From Streptosporangiales bacterium (lineage in GTDB: Bacteria; Actinomycetota; Actinomycetes; Streptosporangiales; WHST01), in contig WHST01000009.1 of the NCBI GenBank assembly GCA_009379955.1, forward strand, positions 1 through 64,000: DNA of 64,000 bases, in the 5' to 3' direction. Below are positions 43,368 to 52,127 of the stretch, piece after piece. Numbering within the stretch: position 1 is the first letter of the stretch; each line of letters opens with the position of its first letter. The notes under the pieces were generated by a model. That model was not told the DNA's origin. It worked only from the letters and a program-made list of their open reading frames with translations, and did not search any database. The position numbers and the translations under genes were made by a program.

Positions 43368-44816
43368 GTGCACCGGATACTCCTCGACGGGCGGTCCCTG
43401 CGCGTCCCCGACGTCGAACGCCTCGCCCGGCGCGACGCCGAGGCCGAGGTGGCGCCCGAGTCCCGCGCGCTCGTCGCGTCCGCGCGGGCGACCGTCCTCG
43501 CGGTGGCGCGGCAGCGACCCGTCTACGGCCTGTCGACCGGCGTCGGCGCCAACCGCGAGGTCGAGGTCGACACCGACGACATCGGCGGTCACGGCATGCG
43601 GGTGCTCCGCAGCCATGCCGCCTGCACCGGACCGACGGAGGCCGACGACGTCGTCCGCGCCACGCTCGCCATCAGGCTCAACCAGATCCTCGCCGGCGGG
43701 TCGGGCATCCGTCCCGAGGTCGTGGACGCGCTCGCCACCGCGCTGGCGACCGACTCGCTCCCGGTCCTGCACCGCTACGGCGCGCTCGGCACCGGCGACC
43801 TCTCGCCTCTCGCGGAGCTCGGGCTCACGCTGGCCGGTGAGCTGCCCTGGCGTACCGGCGGAGTGCCGCCGCTGCGGTTCGTCGCGGGCGAGGCGCTCGC
43901 CTTCATGAGCAGCAGCGCTCTTACCCTCGCCACCGCGGTACTGGCCAGTGGCATGGCCGCGCGTCTCATTCGGGCGGGCCACGTCGTCGCCGCCCTGTCG
44001 TTCCTCGCCCTCCAGGGCAACGCGGAGGCGTACGCACCCGCCGTGCACGAGGCCCGGCCGCACCGCGGATCGGTCGAGGTGGCGGCGGAGCTGCGGCGGC
44101 TGCTCGGCCCGCCGCGCGAGAGCAGCCGCATCCAGGACCCGTTCGCGCTGCGCGCCATCCCGCAGGTCAACGGCGCCGCGGTCGAGACTCTCGACCGGGT
44201 ACGCGAGGTGCTCGACGTCGAGATCAACTCCGCAGTCGAGAACCCACTCGTCGTCGCCGCGGACGGCGTGCCGGCCGAGGTGCTCCACCACGGTCAGTTC
44301 CACGCCACCGAGGTCGCGTCCGCGCTCGACTCCGCCCGCCTCGCGATCGCGGCCACGTGCGCGCTGTCCACCGGCCGGCTCGGCGCGCTGCTCGAACCCG
44401 ACCTCACCGGCCTGAGCGTCTTCCTCTCCTCGGGACCCGCGGGCAGCTCGGGCCTGCTCGTGCTCGAGTACGTGGCCCACGACGTGCTCGCCGAGATCCA
44501 GCACGAGGCCATGCCGGTCACGACCGGCACCGCCGTCATCTCCCGCGGGCTGGAGGACCACGCGAGTTTCGCCACGCAGGCCGCCCGCTACACCGCCGCC
44601 CTCGCCGAGCACGTGCCAACGGTGCTCGGCTGCGAGCTGGTGGCGGCGGTCCGCGCGCTGCGCTCGGCGCCGGAACGCGTGTCCGGCGCTCCCGTGCAGG
44701 AGGCGTACGCGATCGCCGACGCCGCCCTGCCCGCGGGTGCCGCCGACCGGCCGCCGGGCGACGACATCGCCGCCGCCGTCGCCCTGCTCCCCCGCCTGGC
44801 TGCGGCCGTCGGGTGA
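43368..44816 (+). CDS. Aromatic amino acid lyase (HAL/PAL-like) with altered MIO triad
   Basis: About 482 aa, full length for histidine ammonia-lyase. Counting from GTG 43368, Y53 (PVYGLSTGVG) matches the catalytic Tyr53 of Pseudomonas HAL. The position of the self-cyclising Ala-Ser-Gly reads G141-T142-G143 in ALGTGDLSPLAE, so the serine is Thr and the alanine Gly. The PYSLR motif reads PFALR, replacing the conserved Tyr with Phe, and the Asn of ALINGT is not conserved (AFMSSSA). The later LEDHASFA keeps the Glu. It is probably a divergent lyase or aminomutase rather than a true HutH, and no other hut gene is present. GTG 43350 is an alternative start. Glycerate kinase follows 19 bp later. 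Confidence 0.8.
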   Translation: MHRILLDGRSLRVPDVERLARRDAEAEVAPESRALVASARATVLAVARQRPVYGLSTGVGANREVEVDTDDIGGHGMRVLRSHAACTGPTEADDVVRATLAIRLNQILAGGSGIRPEVVDALATALATDSLPVLHRYGALGTGDLSPLAELGLTLAGELPWRTGGVPPLRFVAGEALAFMSSSALTLATAVLASGMAARLIRAGHVVAALSFLALQGNAEAYAPAVHEARPHRGSVEVAAELRRLLGPPRESSRIQDPFALRAIPQVNGAAVETLDRVREVLDVEINSAVENPLVVAADGVPAEVLHHGQFHATEVASALDSARLAIAATCALSTGRLGALLEPDLTGLSVFLSSGPAGSSGLLVLEYVAHDVLAEIQHEAMPVTTGTAVISRGLEDHASFATQAARYTAALAEHVPTVLGCELVAAVRALRSAPERVSGAPVQEAYAIADAALPAGAADRPPGDDIAAAVALLPRLAAAVG

Positions 44817-44835
44817 GCCGGGCAGACTGATCCCC

Positions 44836-45831
44836 ATGCATCTCGTCGCCGCGCCGGACAAGTTCCGCGGGACGGCCACGGCCGCGCAGGTGGCGGCGGC
44901 CATGTGCGCCGCCGCGGTCGACGCAGGCTGGACCTGCGCCGACCTGCCGCTGGCCGACGGCGGTGAGGGCACCGTCGACGCCTTCGGCGGACCCGACCGC
45001 GAGACCACCGTCACCGGCCCGCTCGGCCGTCCGGTCGTCGCGTCCTGGCGGTACGGCGACGGCACCGCCGTGGTCGAGATGGCCGTGGCGTCCGGGCTCC
45101 AGCTGGCGGGCGGCCGCGAGCACAACGACCCCCTCGCCGCCACGACCCGCGGCACCGGCGAGCTGATCGCCGCGGCGCTCGACGCCGGCGCGCACCGCGT
45201 GATCGTCGGCATCGGCGGGTCGGCGACGACCGACGGCGGACTCGGTGCGGTCGAGGTGCTTGCGCCGTACGCACCGCTCGACGGCAGTGCCGGGGCGGCG
45301 GTGCTCGTGGCCTGCGACGTGACCACGACGTTCGCCGACGCCGCCCCCATCTTCGGCCCGCAGAAGGGCGCGGACGGGCAGCAGATCATCGTCCTGCACG
45401 AACGTCTCGAGCGGCTCGCCGAGCGATACCTGGCGGAGTACGGCGTCGACGTCCGTGCGTTGCCCGGCGCCGGCGGCGCAGGCGGGCTCGGCGGCGGCCT
45501 GGCCGCGCTCGGCGCTCGGCTCGCCCCCGGCTTCGACCTGATCTCGCAGGAGCGCGGGTTGCCCGGTGCCGCGGCCGCGGCCGACCTGGTCGTCACGGGC
45601 GAGGGCCTCCTCGACGCGCAGTCGCTCGCCGGCAAGGTCGTCGGCGGCGTGGCCGAGGTGGCCGGGATCGACCGCACCGCGGCCGTCGTCGGTGACCGCG
45701 TCGACGGCGTGCCGGTGCCGTTCCCCGTGCTGAGCCTGGTCGAGACCTACGGACGCGAGCGCGCGTTCGCCGACACCCTCGCCTGCGTGCACGACGCGAC
45801 CGCCCACCTGCTGGAGGAGCGGACCGCATGA
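44836..45831 (+). CDS. Glycerate kinase (GlxK/GarK family)
   Basis: 331 aa. The family opening MHLVAAPDKFRGTATAAQVA, LPLADGGEGTVDAF, the IVGIGGSATTDGGLGA loop and IFGPQKGAD are all present, as is VVTGEGLLDAQSLAGK near the end. It phosphorylates D-glycerate, feeding glyoxylate or sugar-acid catabolism into glycolysis. Slightly shorter than the usual 370-380 aa, the shortening lying in the middle (AFGGPDRETT). ATG 44836; its stop overlaps the next gene by ATGA. Confidence 0.88.
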   Translation: MHLVAAPDKFRGTATAAQVAAAMCAAAVDAGWTCADLPLADGGEGTVDAFGGPDRETTVTGPLGRPVVASWRYGDGTAVVEMAVASGLQLAGGREHNDPLAATTRGTGELIAAALDAGAHRVIVGIGGSATTDGGLGAVEVLAPYAPLDGSAGAAVLVACDVTTTFADAAPIFGPQKGADGQQIIVLHERLERLAERYLAEYGVDVRALPGAGGAGGLGGGLAALGARLAPGFDLISQERGLPGAAAAADLVVTGEGLLDAQSLAGKVVGGVAEVAGIDRTAAVVGDRVDGVPVPFPVLSLVETYGRERAFADTLACVHDATAHLLEERTA

Positions 45832-46707
45832 CCGACACCGCGACAGAGGCATTCGCCACGCATCGCGGCATCCTCGTCGGCGTCGCCTACCGCGTGCTCG
45901 GCCGGATCGCCGACGCCGAGGACGTCGTGCAGGAGGCCTGGCTGCGGTGGAGTCGCGTCGACCACGACGCGGTCGACGACCCGCGTGGCTACCTCGTCAC
46001 GGTGGTGACGAGGCTCGCGATCGACCGGCTGCGCCAGGTCCAGGCACGACGGGAGACGTACGTCGGCGAGTGGCTGCCCGAGCCACTGGAGACCCAGCCG
46101 CTCGAGACCGACGCGGCCGTGGGCGTCGAGCGGCAGGAGTCGATCTCGCTCGCGCTGCTCCTGGTGCTGGAGACGCTGTCACCGCTGGAACGCGTCGTGT
46201 TCGTGCTGCGGGAGGCGTTCCACTACCCGTACGCCGAGATCGCCGAGATCGTGGAGCGCGGCGAGCCGGCGGTCCGGCAGCTCGCGAACCGCGCCCGCGA
46301 CCACGTCGAGGCACGCAGGCCCAGGTTCGACAGCGAGCGCCAGGTGCGGCAGCGCGCGACCGAACGGTTCGTCGCCGCTGCCGGCGGCGGCGACGTCACG
46401 GCGCTGCTGCAGCTGCTGGCACCCGAGGTCGCGCTGCACAGCGACGGCGGCGGCCGCGCGAAGGCGCCGCTGCCCACGATCGTCGGTGCCGACAAGGTCG
46501 CCCGCTTCCTCTCGGCGATCGCGGCCGATCCCCCGTACGACGACCTCGAGATGCGCCTCGCCGACGTCAACGGCGGCCCCGCCATCGTCGCGTCGAGCGG
46601 CGGTGAGCCCGTCACGGTCTTCGCCCTCGACGTCACCGACGGGCTCATCCGCACCGTCTACCTGATGGCCAAACCCGGACAAGCTCACCGGCGTTCGCCC
46701 CTCCTGA
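45828..46707 (+). CDS. sigJ: ECF sigma factor of the SigJ (ECF41) type, 3' end frameshifted
   Basis: Sigma region 2 (FATHRGILVGVAYRVLGRIA, residues about 9-28 onward) and region 4 (LSPLERVVFVLREAF, about 124-138) are followed by the SnoaL-like C-terminal domain of ECF41 factors, which regulates activity. The normal end is MANPDKLTGVRPS and a stop at 46705-46707, but the DNA reads ATGGCCAAACCCGGACAAG. One extra A (46671-46673) or C (46674-46676) shifts the frame, and the frame as written runs to 47468, through the next gene in the wrong phase. I give the corrected end. ECF41 genes usually neighbour an oxidoreductase or carboxymuconolactone decarboxylase gene, here an FAD enzyme. Confidence 0.78.
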
Positions 46708-46794
46708 CCAGCGTGACCGGGGTCACGCCGGCTCCATGTCACAGCCGTCCCGGCGAGCCCGTCGTTCAGGCGATCGGACACGGAGGGAACTGGC

Positions 46795-47979
46795 ATGTCG
46801 GACATCACGGTGGTAGGCGGCGGGCTCGCGGGTCTGGTCGCGGCGATCACGGCGGCCGAGGCAGGAGCGGGCGTGCGGCTGTACGAGTCGCACGGCACGC
46901 TGGGCGGACGGGCGCGCTCGCTCGACGGGTCGTACGTCGCCAACGACGGCACCCGGGTCTTCTACGCCGACGGCCCGCACTGGGCCTGGCTGCAGGAGCG
47001 GGGGCTCGCCGGCCCCGCGGCGCAGCTCGGCCTCGCGGAGTTCCGGCGGAGCGCCTTCCGGTACGGGGGCGGCATGGTCAAGGTGCCGCCGATGGCTCTG
47101 CTGCGGGCGGCGGCGAGGCGCCGGCTACGGGCGCCGGTCGACCGCGACTTCCACGGCTGGGCGTGCGAGCACTTCGGCGAGCGCTCCGCCCGCGCGGTCG
47201 AGGCGTTCCTCGGCGTGGTGACGTACGACGCCGACCCGGGACGGCTGTCGGCGGCGTTCGCGTGGGAGCGGTTCCTCCGGGTGACGACGCCCGGCCTGCC
47301 GTTGCCGCGGTACGTCATCGGCGGCTGGCAGTCGGTCGTCGACCGACTCGCCGCCCATGCGACGCGGCTCGGCGTGCGTATCGAGGTCGGCACCAGGGTC
47401 GACACCCTCCCCGAACCGCCCGTGGTGATCGCGACGCAGCTCGTCTCGGCCCGGCAGCTGCTCGGTGACGACGACCTCGCGTGGGAGAGCGGGCACAGCG
47501 CTCTGCTCGACGTCGGTCTCGTCGCCGACCGGAAGGACCCGTTCCTCGTCTGGGACCTCGACGAGGGCGGCTTCGTCGAGCGCTACTCCAGCCCCGACCC
47601 GTCGCTCGCGCCGCCGGGGCACTCGCTGGTGCAGGCGCAGCTGCCGGTACGTCCCGGCGAACGCAACGCCGACGCGCACGCCAGGCTCGAGCGCCTCTTC
47701 GACCAGGCGTACGCGGGGTGGCGGGAGCGGACGACCTGGCGCAGGGACGCCACGGCGCGGGGCCGTACCGGCGCGCTCGACCTCCCCGGACGCACCTGGC
47801 GCGACCGGCCGGCGGTCGACAGGGGCGACGGCGTGTTCGTCGCCGGCGACCAGATGGCTGCGCCCGGCCTGCTCAGCGAGGTGTCGTTCACCAGTGCCGT
47901 CGAGGCGGCCCGTGGCGCGGCCGCGCTCGTCGTGTCTACCCCTGGAGCGCGGCCACGAGCGCCTCGGTCCGCCCGGTGA
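46795..47979 (+). CDS. FAD-dependent oxidoreductase (amine oxidase/phytoene desaturase-like)
   Basis: 394 aa. DITVVGGGLAGLVAAITAAE is the N-terminal FAD-binding motif, and the C-terminal DGVFVAGDQMAAPGLLSEVS is the second FAD segment, where the flavin isoalloxazine binds. ATG 46795 follows GGAGGGA. It lies directly behind the SigJ-type gene and is its likely target or partner. Substrate not predictable. Its last 44 bp overlap the convergent SnoaL gene. Confidence 0.82.
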   Translation: MSDITVVGGGLAGLVAAITAAEAGAGVRLYESHGTLGGRARSLDGSYVANDGTRVFYADGPHWAWLQERGLAGPAAQLGLAEFRRSAFRYGGGMVKVPPMALLRAAARRRLRAPVDRDFHGWACEHFGERSARAVEAFLGVVTYDADPGRLSAAFAWERFLRVTTPGLPLPRYVIGGWQSVVDRLAAHATRLGVRIEVGTRVDTLPEPPVVIATQLVSARQLLGDDDLAWESGHSALLDVGLVADRKDPFLVWDLDEGGFVERYSSPDPSLAPPGHSLVQAQLPVRPGERNADAHARLERLFDQAYAGWRERTTWRRDATARGRTGALDLPGRTWRDRPAVDRGDGVFVAGDQMAAPGLLSEVSFTSAVEAARGAAALVVSTPGARPRAPRSAR

Positions 47980-48394
47980 CCCGGGCGAGCGTGAGCGGGT
48001 CCATGTAGTCGCGGTACGACACGATCTCACCGTCGCGCACGCGCATCACGCCCACGGCGGTGACGCGGTAGGGGCCGTTCGTCGCGTGCGAGGTGCCGCG
48101 GTGCTCGATCTCGACCACGACGACCTCCGGGTCGGTGGTCTCGTGCAGCTCCATCGTGACCTCGTCGATCTCCAGCCGACCCCGGGTGGCCGCCGCGGCG
48201 GCGTAGAACTCGCGGATCGCGTCGCGCCCCTCCAGGCGCTCGGGCATGCCGGGCATGGCGAACGGGTACTCCAGGACCCCGTCCGCCGCGAACATGTCGA
48301 CGAAGGTGCTCCCGGAGGCGCCCTCCACCATGCGGCGCACCTGCTCCGCGACCTCGCGGGGGGTGCGAGTCGTGATCGTCTCCTGCGTGGGCAT
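47936..48394 (-). CDS. SnoaL-like nuclear transport factor 2-fold protein
   Basis: 152 aa. The NTF2-like pattern EQVRRMVEGASGSTFVDMFA, then LEYPFAMPGMPERLEGRDAI, then REFY, is typical of SnoaL-type proteins (ketosteroid isomerase fold). ATG 48394 follows GAGGAGGT at 6 nt. Divergent from a TetR gene 110 bp away, so probably its target. Members are cyclases, isomerases or of unknown activity. Confidence 0.8.
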   Translation of the reverse strand: MPTQETITTRTPREVAEQVRRMVEGASGSTFVDMFAADGVLEYPFAMPGMPERLEGRDAIREFYAAAAATRGRLEIDEVTMELHETTDPEVVVVEIEHRGTSHATNGPYRVTAVGVMRVRDGEIVSYRDYMDPLTLARVTGRTEALVAALQG

Positions 48395-48427
48395 GCGGGG
48401 ACCTCCTCGGTCGTGGCGGGACGGGCC

Positions 48428-48504
48428 TAGAATCGGAACGCTGGACCCGTTTGAACGATACGGAACGCACGCCCCCGTTTGTCTACCCGTCCGAGGGAGC
48501 CGAC
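48428..48504. promoter_or_regulatory. Divergent control region of the TetR and SnoaL genes
   Basis: TAGAAT (48428-48433) is a good -10 for the TetR gene. GAGGGA (48493-48498) is its ribosome site. CGTTTGAACG (about 48448-48457) is a short imperfect palindrome that may be part of an operator. Confidence 0.35.
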
Positions 48505-49071
48505 GTGACCGACCGGCCGCTGCGCGCCGACGCCAGGCGCAACCGCGCGCGGGTGCTGGCGGCGGCGGAGGAGGCGTTCGCCGCCGAGGGGGCAACGGTG
48601 CCGCTCGACGAGATCGCGCGGCGCGCGGGCGTCGGCGCGGGCACCGTCTACCGCCACTTCCCCACGAAGGAGGCGCTGTTCGAGGCGGTGATCCTGCACC
48701 GCGTGCAGGATCTCACCGAGCACGCTCGCGCGGACGCCGCGGCCGAGGAGGCGGGCACGGCGTTCTTCTCGTTCCTGCGCCGGCTGGCCGAGACCGCCGC
48801 CGCCAAGCACGACGTGACCGACGCGCTGACCGGCGCGGGCTTCGACGTCACCTCCGTGCTCGCGAAGGCACAGGCGGACATGCGCGACGCCCTGGGTGCA
48901 CTGCTCGACCGCGCGCAGCGTGCCGGCGACGTTCGCGACGACATCGCCATCGACGACCTGATGATCCTGCTGAAGGGCAGCCTGCTGGCGCTGCGCGGCA
49001 GCGACGCCGACGACGCCGCGCGTGACCGTGTCTACGCCGTCCTGGCCGACGGCCTGCGCACCAGGCCATGA
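48505..49071 (+). CDS. TetR-family transcriptional regulator
   Basis: 188 aa. N-terminal HTH with RADARRNRARVLAAAEEAF and IARRAGVGAGTVYRHFPTKE, followed by an all-helical ligand domain of the SbtR-like type (QADMRDALGALLDRAQRAG). GTG 48505 is chosen for its ribosome site; a TTG at 48451 is in frame but unlikely. It probably controls the divergent SnoaL gene. Confidence 0.85.
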   Translation: MTDRPLRADARRNRARVLAAAEEAFAAEGATVPLDEIARRAGVGAGTVYRHFPTKEALFEAVILHRVQDLTEHARADAAAEEAGTAFFSFLRRLAETAAAKHDVTDALTGAGFDVTSVLAKAQADMRDALGALLDRAQRAGDVRDDIAIDDLMILLKGSLLALRGSDADDAARDRVYAVLADGLRTRP

Positions 49072-49150
49072 CCACGACGTGTGGCCTTGAACCCGGCCGG
49101 CGGACGCGGCATCGGATCCCGCGAATCATCACCGTCGCCGAGGAGGACCG

Positions 49151-49648
49151 ATGACCACCGGGCCCGCGCCCCACGGAGCGCCACCGTACGGCCAGCCGCC
49201 AACTCCCTACGCGCACTGGGGGCTGCGCGTCGCGTCGCTCGCCATCGACGTCGCCCTCTTCTACGTCCCGATGCTCCTGCTGGTCCTCCTCTTCGGAGTG
49301 CTGGGCCTGATCGACGAGAACGGCGACCCGGCAGGCGTCGTCGCGAACGGCCTCGTGAGCGTCGTCGGCCTGCTGACGCTCGGGTTCGCCGTGGTCAACA
49401 GGCTCGTCCTCGACGGCCGCAACGGCCAGTCGATCGGTCGGCGGATCACCAGGACCCGACTCGTCTCGCTGCAGACCGGCCGGCCGATCGGGGTCGGGCG
49501 TGCGCTGCTGCGCCAGCTCTGCCACCTCGTCGACACCGCGACGTTCTACGTCGGCTACCTGCTCCCGCTGTTCACCAGGGAACGGCAGACGATCGCGGAC
49601 ATGGTGCTGAAGACCGTCGTCGTGCGTACGACCGCCGGAGGCAGGTGA
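49151..49648 (+). CDS. RDD-family membrane protein
   Basis: 165 aa. A Pro-rich N-terminus precedes three membrane segments: WGLRVASLAIDVALFYVPML with the Arg and Asp that name the family, a second around residues 67-85, and the NGQSIGRRITRTRLV loop. ATG 49151 follows GAGGAGG. RDD proteins are implicated in transport, but the activity is unknown. Confidence 0.82.
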   Translation: MTTGPAPHGAPPYGQPPTPYAHWGLRVASLAIDVALFYVPMLLLVLLFGVLGLIDENGDPAGVVANGLVSVVGLLTLGFAVVNRLVLDGRNGQSIGRRITRTRLVSLQTGRPIGVGRALLRQLCHLVDTATFYVGYLLPLFTRERQTIADMVLKTVVVRTTAGGR

Positions 49649-49652
49649 CACC

Positions 49653-49871
49653 GTGGACGCACGTGGCCGGCTCGACGACGACCCGTTCGACTACCAGGTG
49701 ACCAAGACCGGGCAGGTACTTGTCAGCCGCGGTGGCCGGCGGATCGCGGTGATCGCGGGTGCGAAGGCGGCGAAGCTCGTCGCGCAACTCGACCGTGGCG
49801 ACGACCGTGCGAGGCAGCTCGCCCTGGCCAAGGCGACCGGCAACTACCGGCACGGCAACGAGCGGCGTTGA
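49653..49871 (+). CDS. Small conserved actinobacterial protein
   Basis: 72 aa, no signal or membrane segment. The pattern DDPFDYQVTKTGQVLVSRGG followed by AGAKAAKLV and ATGNYRHGN occurs, to my recollection, as a stand-alone small hypothetical protein in many actinobacteria. GTG 49653, 4 nt after the RDD gene stop, so co-transcribed. Confidence 0.75.
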   Translation: MDARGRLDDDPFDYQVTKTGQVLVSRGGRRIAVIAGAKAAKLVAQLDRGDDRARQLALAKATGNYRHGNERR

Positions 49872-49892
49872 CGCGAAGGCCTGCACGAGTGC

Positions 49893-51185
49893 TCACGGGC
49901 GGGGCGACGTACCCCGCAGCCGGAGCCGCCGGTACGCGAGCGCGGCGAGGCTCACGCTGACGGGGAACAGCAGGTGCCAGCCGGTCGCCAGCAGGAGCAC
50001 GACGACCAGGCCGAGTGCCAGGAACGCCATGCGCCTGCCGGCCGAGCGCCGGGGGAGCAACCGGATCGCCGCGAGCGTTCCCGCCGAGTAGATCGTCGCC
50101 AGGCAGGCCGCGCCGAGATGCACGATGCGCTCGACACCAGCACCGGTCACCGCCAGACCGGCGAAGCAGACCAGCCCGCCGACGGTCAGCACGGCGAGGC
50201 TGCGACGCGGTATCTCTCCCGAGCGGCTGCCCACCGCGAGCGCCCGCGGGAGCGCGCCGTCGCGTCCGAGCGCCGCCCCGAGCTTCGCCCCGCCCGCGAG
50301 GTACGCGTTCATCATCCCGCAGGTCAGGACCACGGCGACGGCGGCCGCGGCGGGTGGCGCGACGCCGTCGACCGCCACGGCGAGCAGCCGGGAGAGTGGT
50401 GCCTCCGACGATCCCGCACCCGCGCCGAGCACGAGGACGACGGTCGTCGCGGTGCCGAGGTAGAGCACGCCGACGACGACCACTGCCACGACGGTCGCGC
50501 GACGGATGTCCACGGCGGGGTCGTGGAACTCCCCGGCGAGGTGCGTGACCGCCTCCCACCCGGCGAAGGCCCAGAGCAGCAGCGAGCCGGCGACGACCAC
50601 GGCCCACCAGCCATGCGGCGCGAACGGGGTGAGGTGGGCCGCGCTCGCGTGCGGGGCGGCGAGCACCAGCACGGCCACCAGCGCCACCGCGAGGACGGCC
50701 ATGAGCCACAGTTGCACCCGGCCCGACACCCGCAGCCCGAACGCGTTGGTCCCCGCGACCGCCACGAACAGGGCCGCCGAGGCGAGCAGCACCGTCGTGC
50801 GACCACCACCCAGGACCTCCTCGACGTACGCGCCTGCGAACAGTGCGGCCCCCGGCACCCCGAGCGGCAGTGCGAGGTAGAACAGCCAGCCCGTCATGGC
50901 GTAGGCATCGGGACCGAACGCCCTGCCCACGTAGGTCGCCACGCCGCCGGCGTCCGGATGGCGCGCGGCGAGCGCGGCGAACGTGCCGGCGAGCGGCACC
51001 GACAGGACCACCATGCCCACCCACGCGATCAGCGACGCCGGGCCGGCCGTGCGCGCCGCGAGGCTGGGCAGCGCGATGACGCCTGTGCCGAGGACGGCAC
51101 CGACGTAGAGCGCCGCCCCCTGGGTGACGGTGACCCGCCCCCGCGGAGCCGGGTCGGGGGCGACATCTCGCACGGCGTTCACCAC
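49893..51185 (-). CDS. APC-family amino-acid permease (YjeH-like)
   Basis: 430 aa with about 12 membrane segments. The helix-1 glycine motif GAVLGTGVIALPSLAA is that of the APC superfamily, and the early ALAARHPDAGGVATYVGRAF is typical. Probably an amino-acid exporter or exchanger. GTG 51185 has no ideal ribosome site; a GTG four codons in is possible. Monocistronic. Confidence 0.85.
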   Translation of the reverse strand: MVNAVRDVAPDPAPRGRVTVTQGAALYVGAVLGTGVIALPSLAARTAGPASLIAWVGMVVLSVPLAGTFAALAARHPDAGGVATYVGRAFGPDAYAMTGWLFYLALPLGVPGAALFAGAYVEEVLGGGRTTVLLASAALFVAVAGTNAFGLRVSGRVQLWLMAVLAVALVAVLVLAAPHASAAHLTPFAPHGWWAVVVAGSLLLWAFAGWEAVTHLAGEFHDPAVDIRRATVVAVVVVGVLYLGTATTVVLVLGAGAGSSEAPLSRLLAVAVDGVAPPAAAAVAVVLTCGMMNAYLAGGAKLGAALGRDGALPRALAVGSRSGEIPRRSLAVLTVGGLVCFAGLAVTGAGVERIVHLGAACLATIYSAGTLAAIRLLPRRSAGRRMAFLALGLVVVLLLATGWHLLFPVSVSLAALAYRRLRLRGTSPRP

Positions 51186-51378
51186 CGCACGATGTCACCT
51201 GGCTGAGACAGGTCATCAGCGATAGCCGATCGATACAGGACCAGTCGGGTCGCCGACCATCATGCGAGGAGACCGGCTTCGAAATGGTTCGACGAGGATG
51301 TCGAGATCGGTGACGGTCCGTTCGACGCATGAGTAACCGACCGCTTCACCCGACCGGTCCCGCCCGAGAGGAAGACCC

Positions 51379-52074
51379 ATGACAGCTACGCAGGACGACC
51401 GAGCCGTCCCGACCGCCGCACCGGCCACGCGGGCCGTCCACGTGACCCGCTCACTGCTGGGCTACGGCGTGATCGCCGGCCCGATCTACCTCGTCACGTA
51501 CCTCGTCCAGGGCCTCACCAGGGACGGGTTCGACTTCGGCCTGCACGCCGCGAGCCTGCTCACGGCCGGCAGCCTCGGCTGGATCCAGGTCGTGAACTTC
51601 GTCCTCACCGGCGCGATGATCGTCGCCGCGGCCGTGGGGCTGCGCCGCGCGATGCCCACCGGCCGCGGCCGCATCTGGGGCCCGTTGCTGCTCGGCCTGT
51701 ACGGACTCGGCATGGTCGCCGCCGGCGTCTTCCCGGCCGACCCGGCGTTCGGCTTCCTCGCGGGTACACCCGACGGCCCCGGGACCGTGAGCTGGCACAG
51801 CCTCGCGCACCTGTCCGCGGGCGGTGTCGGGTTCCTCGGCCTCGTCGCGGCGTGCCTGGTCCTCGCCCGCCGCTTCGCCGGCCTCGGCGAGCGCGGCATG
51901 GCGGTGTTCTCGGTGGTCACCGGCGTGGTCTTCCTCGCCGCGTTCGCCGGCATCGCCTCGGGATCCGCAGGCCCGGTGACCACCCTGCCGTTCGTCGGCG
52001 CCGTGGCGCTCTCGTTCGTCTGGCTCGCCACCGTGTCGGGCCGCCTGTACCGCAGGCTCGCCGCGGACTGCTGA
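51379..52074 (+). CDS. DUF998-family membrane protein
   Basis: 231 aa with six or seven hydrophobic segments. GVIAGPIYLVTYLVQGLTRD and the DPAFGFLAGTPDGPG...HLSAGGVGF arrangement match DUF998. ATG 51379 follows GAGAGGAAG. Function unknown. A strong terminator follows at 52089. Confidence 0.82.
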   Translation: MTATQDDRAVPTAAPATRAVHVTRSLLGYGVIAGPIYLVTYLVQGLTRDGFDFGLHAASLLTAGSLGWIQVVNFVLTGAMIVAAAVGLRRAMPTGRGRIWGPLLLGLYGLGMVAAGVFPADPAFGFLAGTPDGPGTVSWHSLAHLSAGGVGFLGLVAACLVLARRFAGLGERGMAVFSVVTGVVFLAAFAGIASGSAGPVTTLPFVGAVALSFVWLATVSGRLYRRLAADC

Positions 52075-52088
52075 CCGACAGGCGGCTC

Positions 52089-52117
52089 AGCCCGGACCGG
52101 TCACGCCGGTCCGGGCT
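52089..52117. terminator. Perfect 12-bp-stem terminator
   Basis: AGCCCGGACCGG / CCGGTCCGGGCT with a 5-nt loop, between the convergent DUF998 and DUF1707 genes. It would work for both. Confidence 0.8.
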
Positions 52118-52127
52118 GTTCGCCGGG

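Noticed and set aside
46708-47468. C-terminal 250 residues of the sigma factor as written
   Set aside because: They are the FAD gene and its upstream region read out of phase after a one-base insertion.
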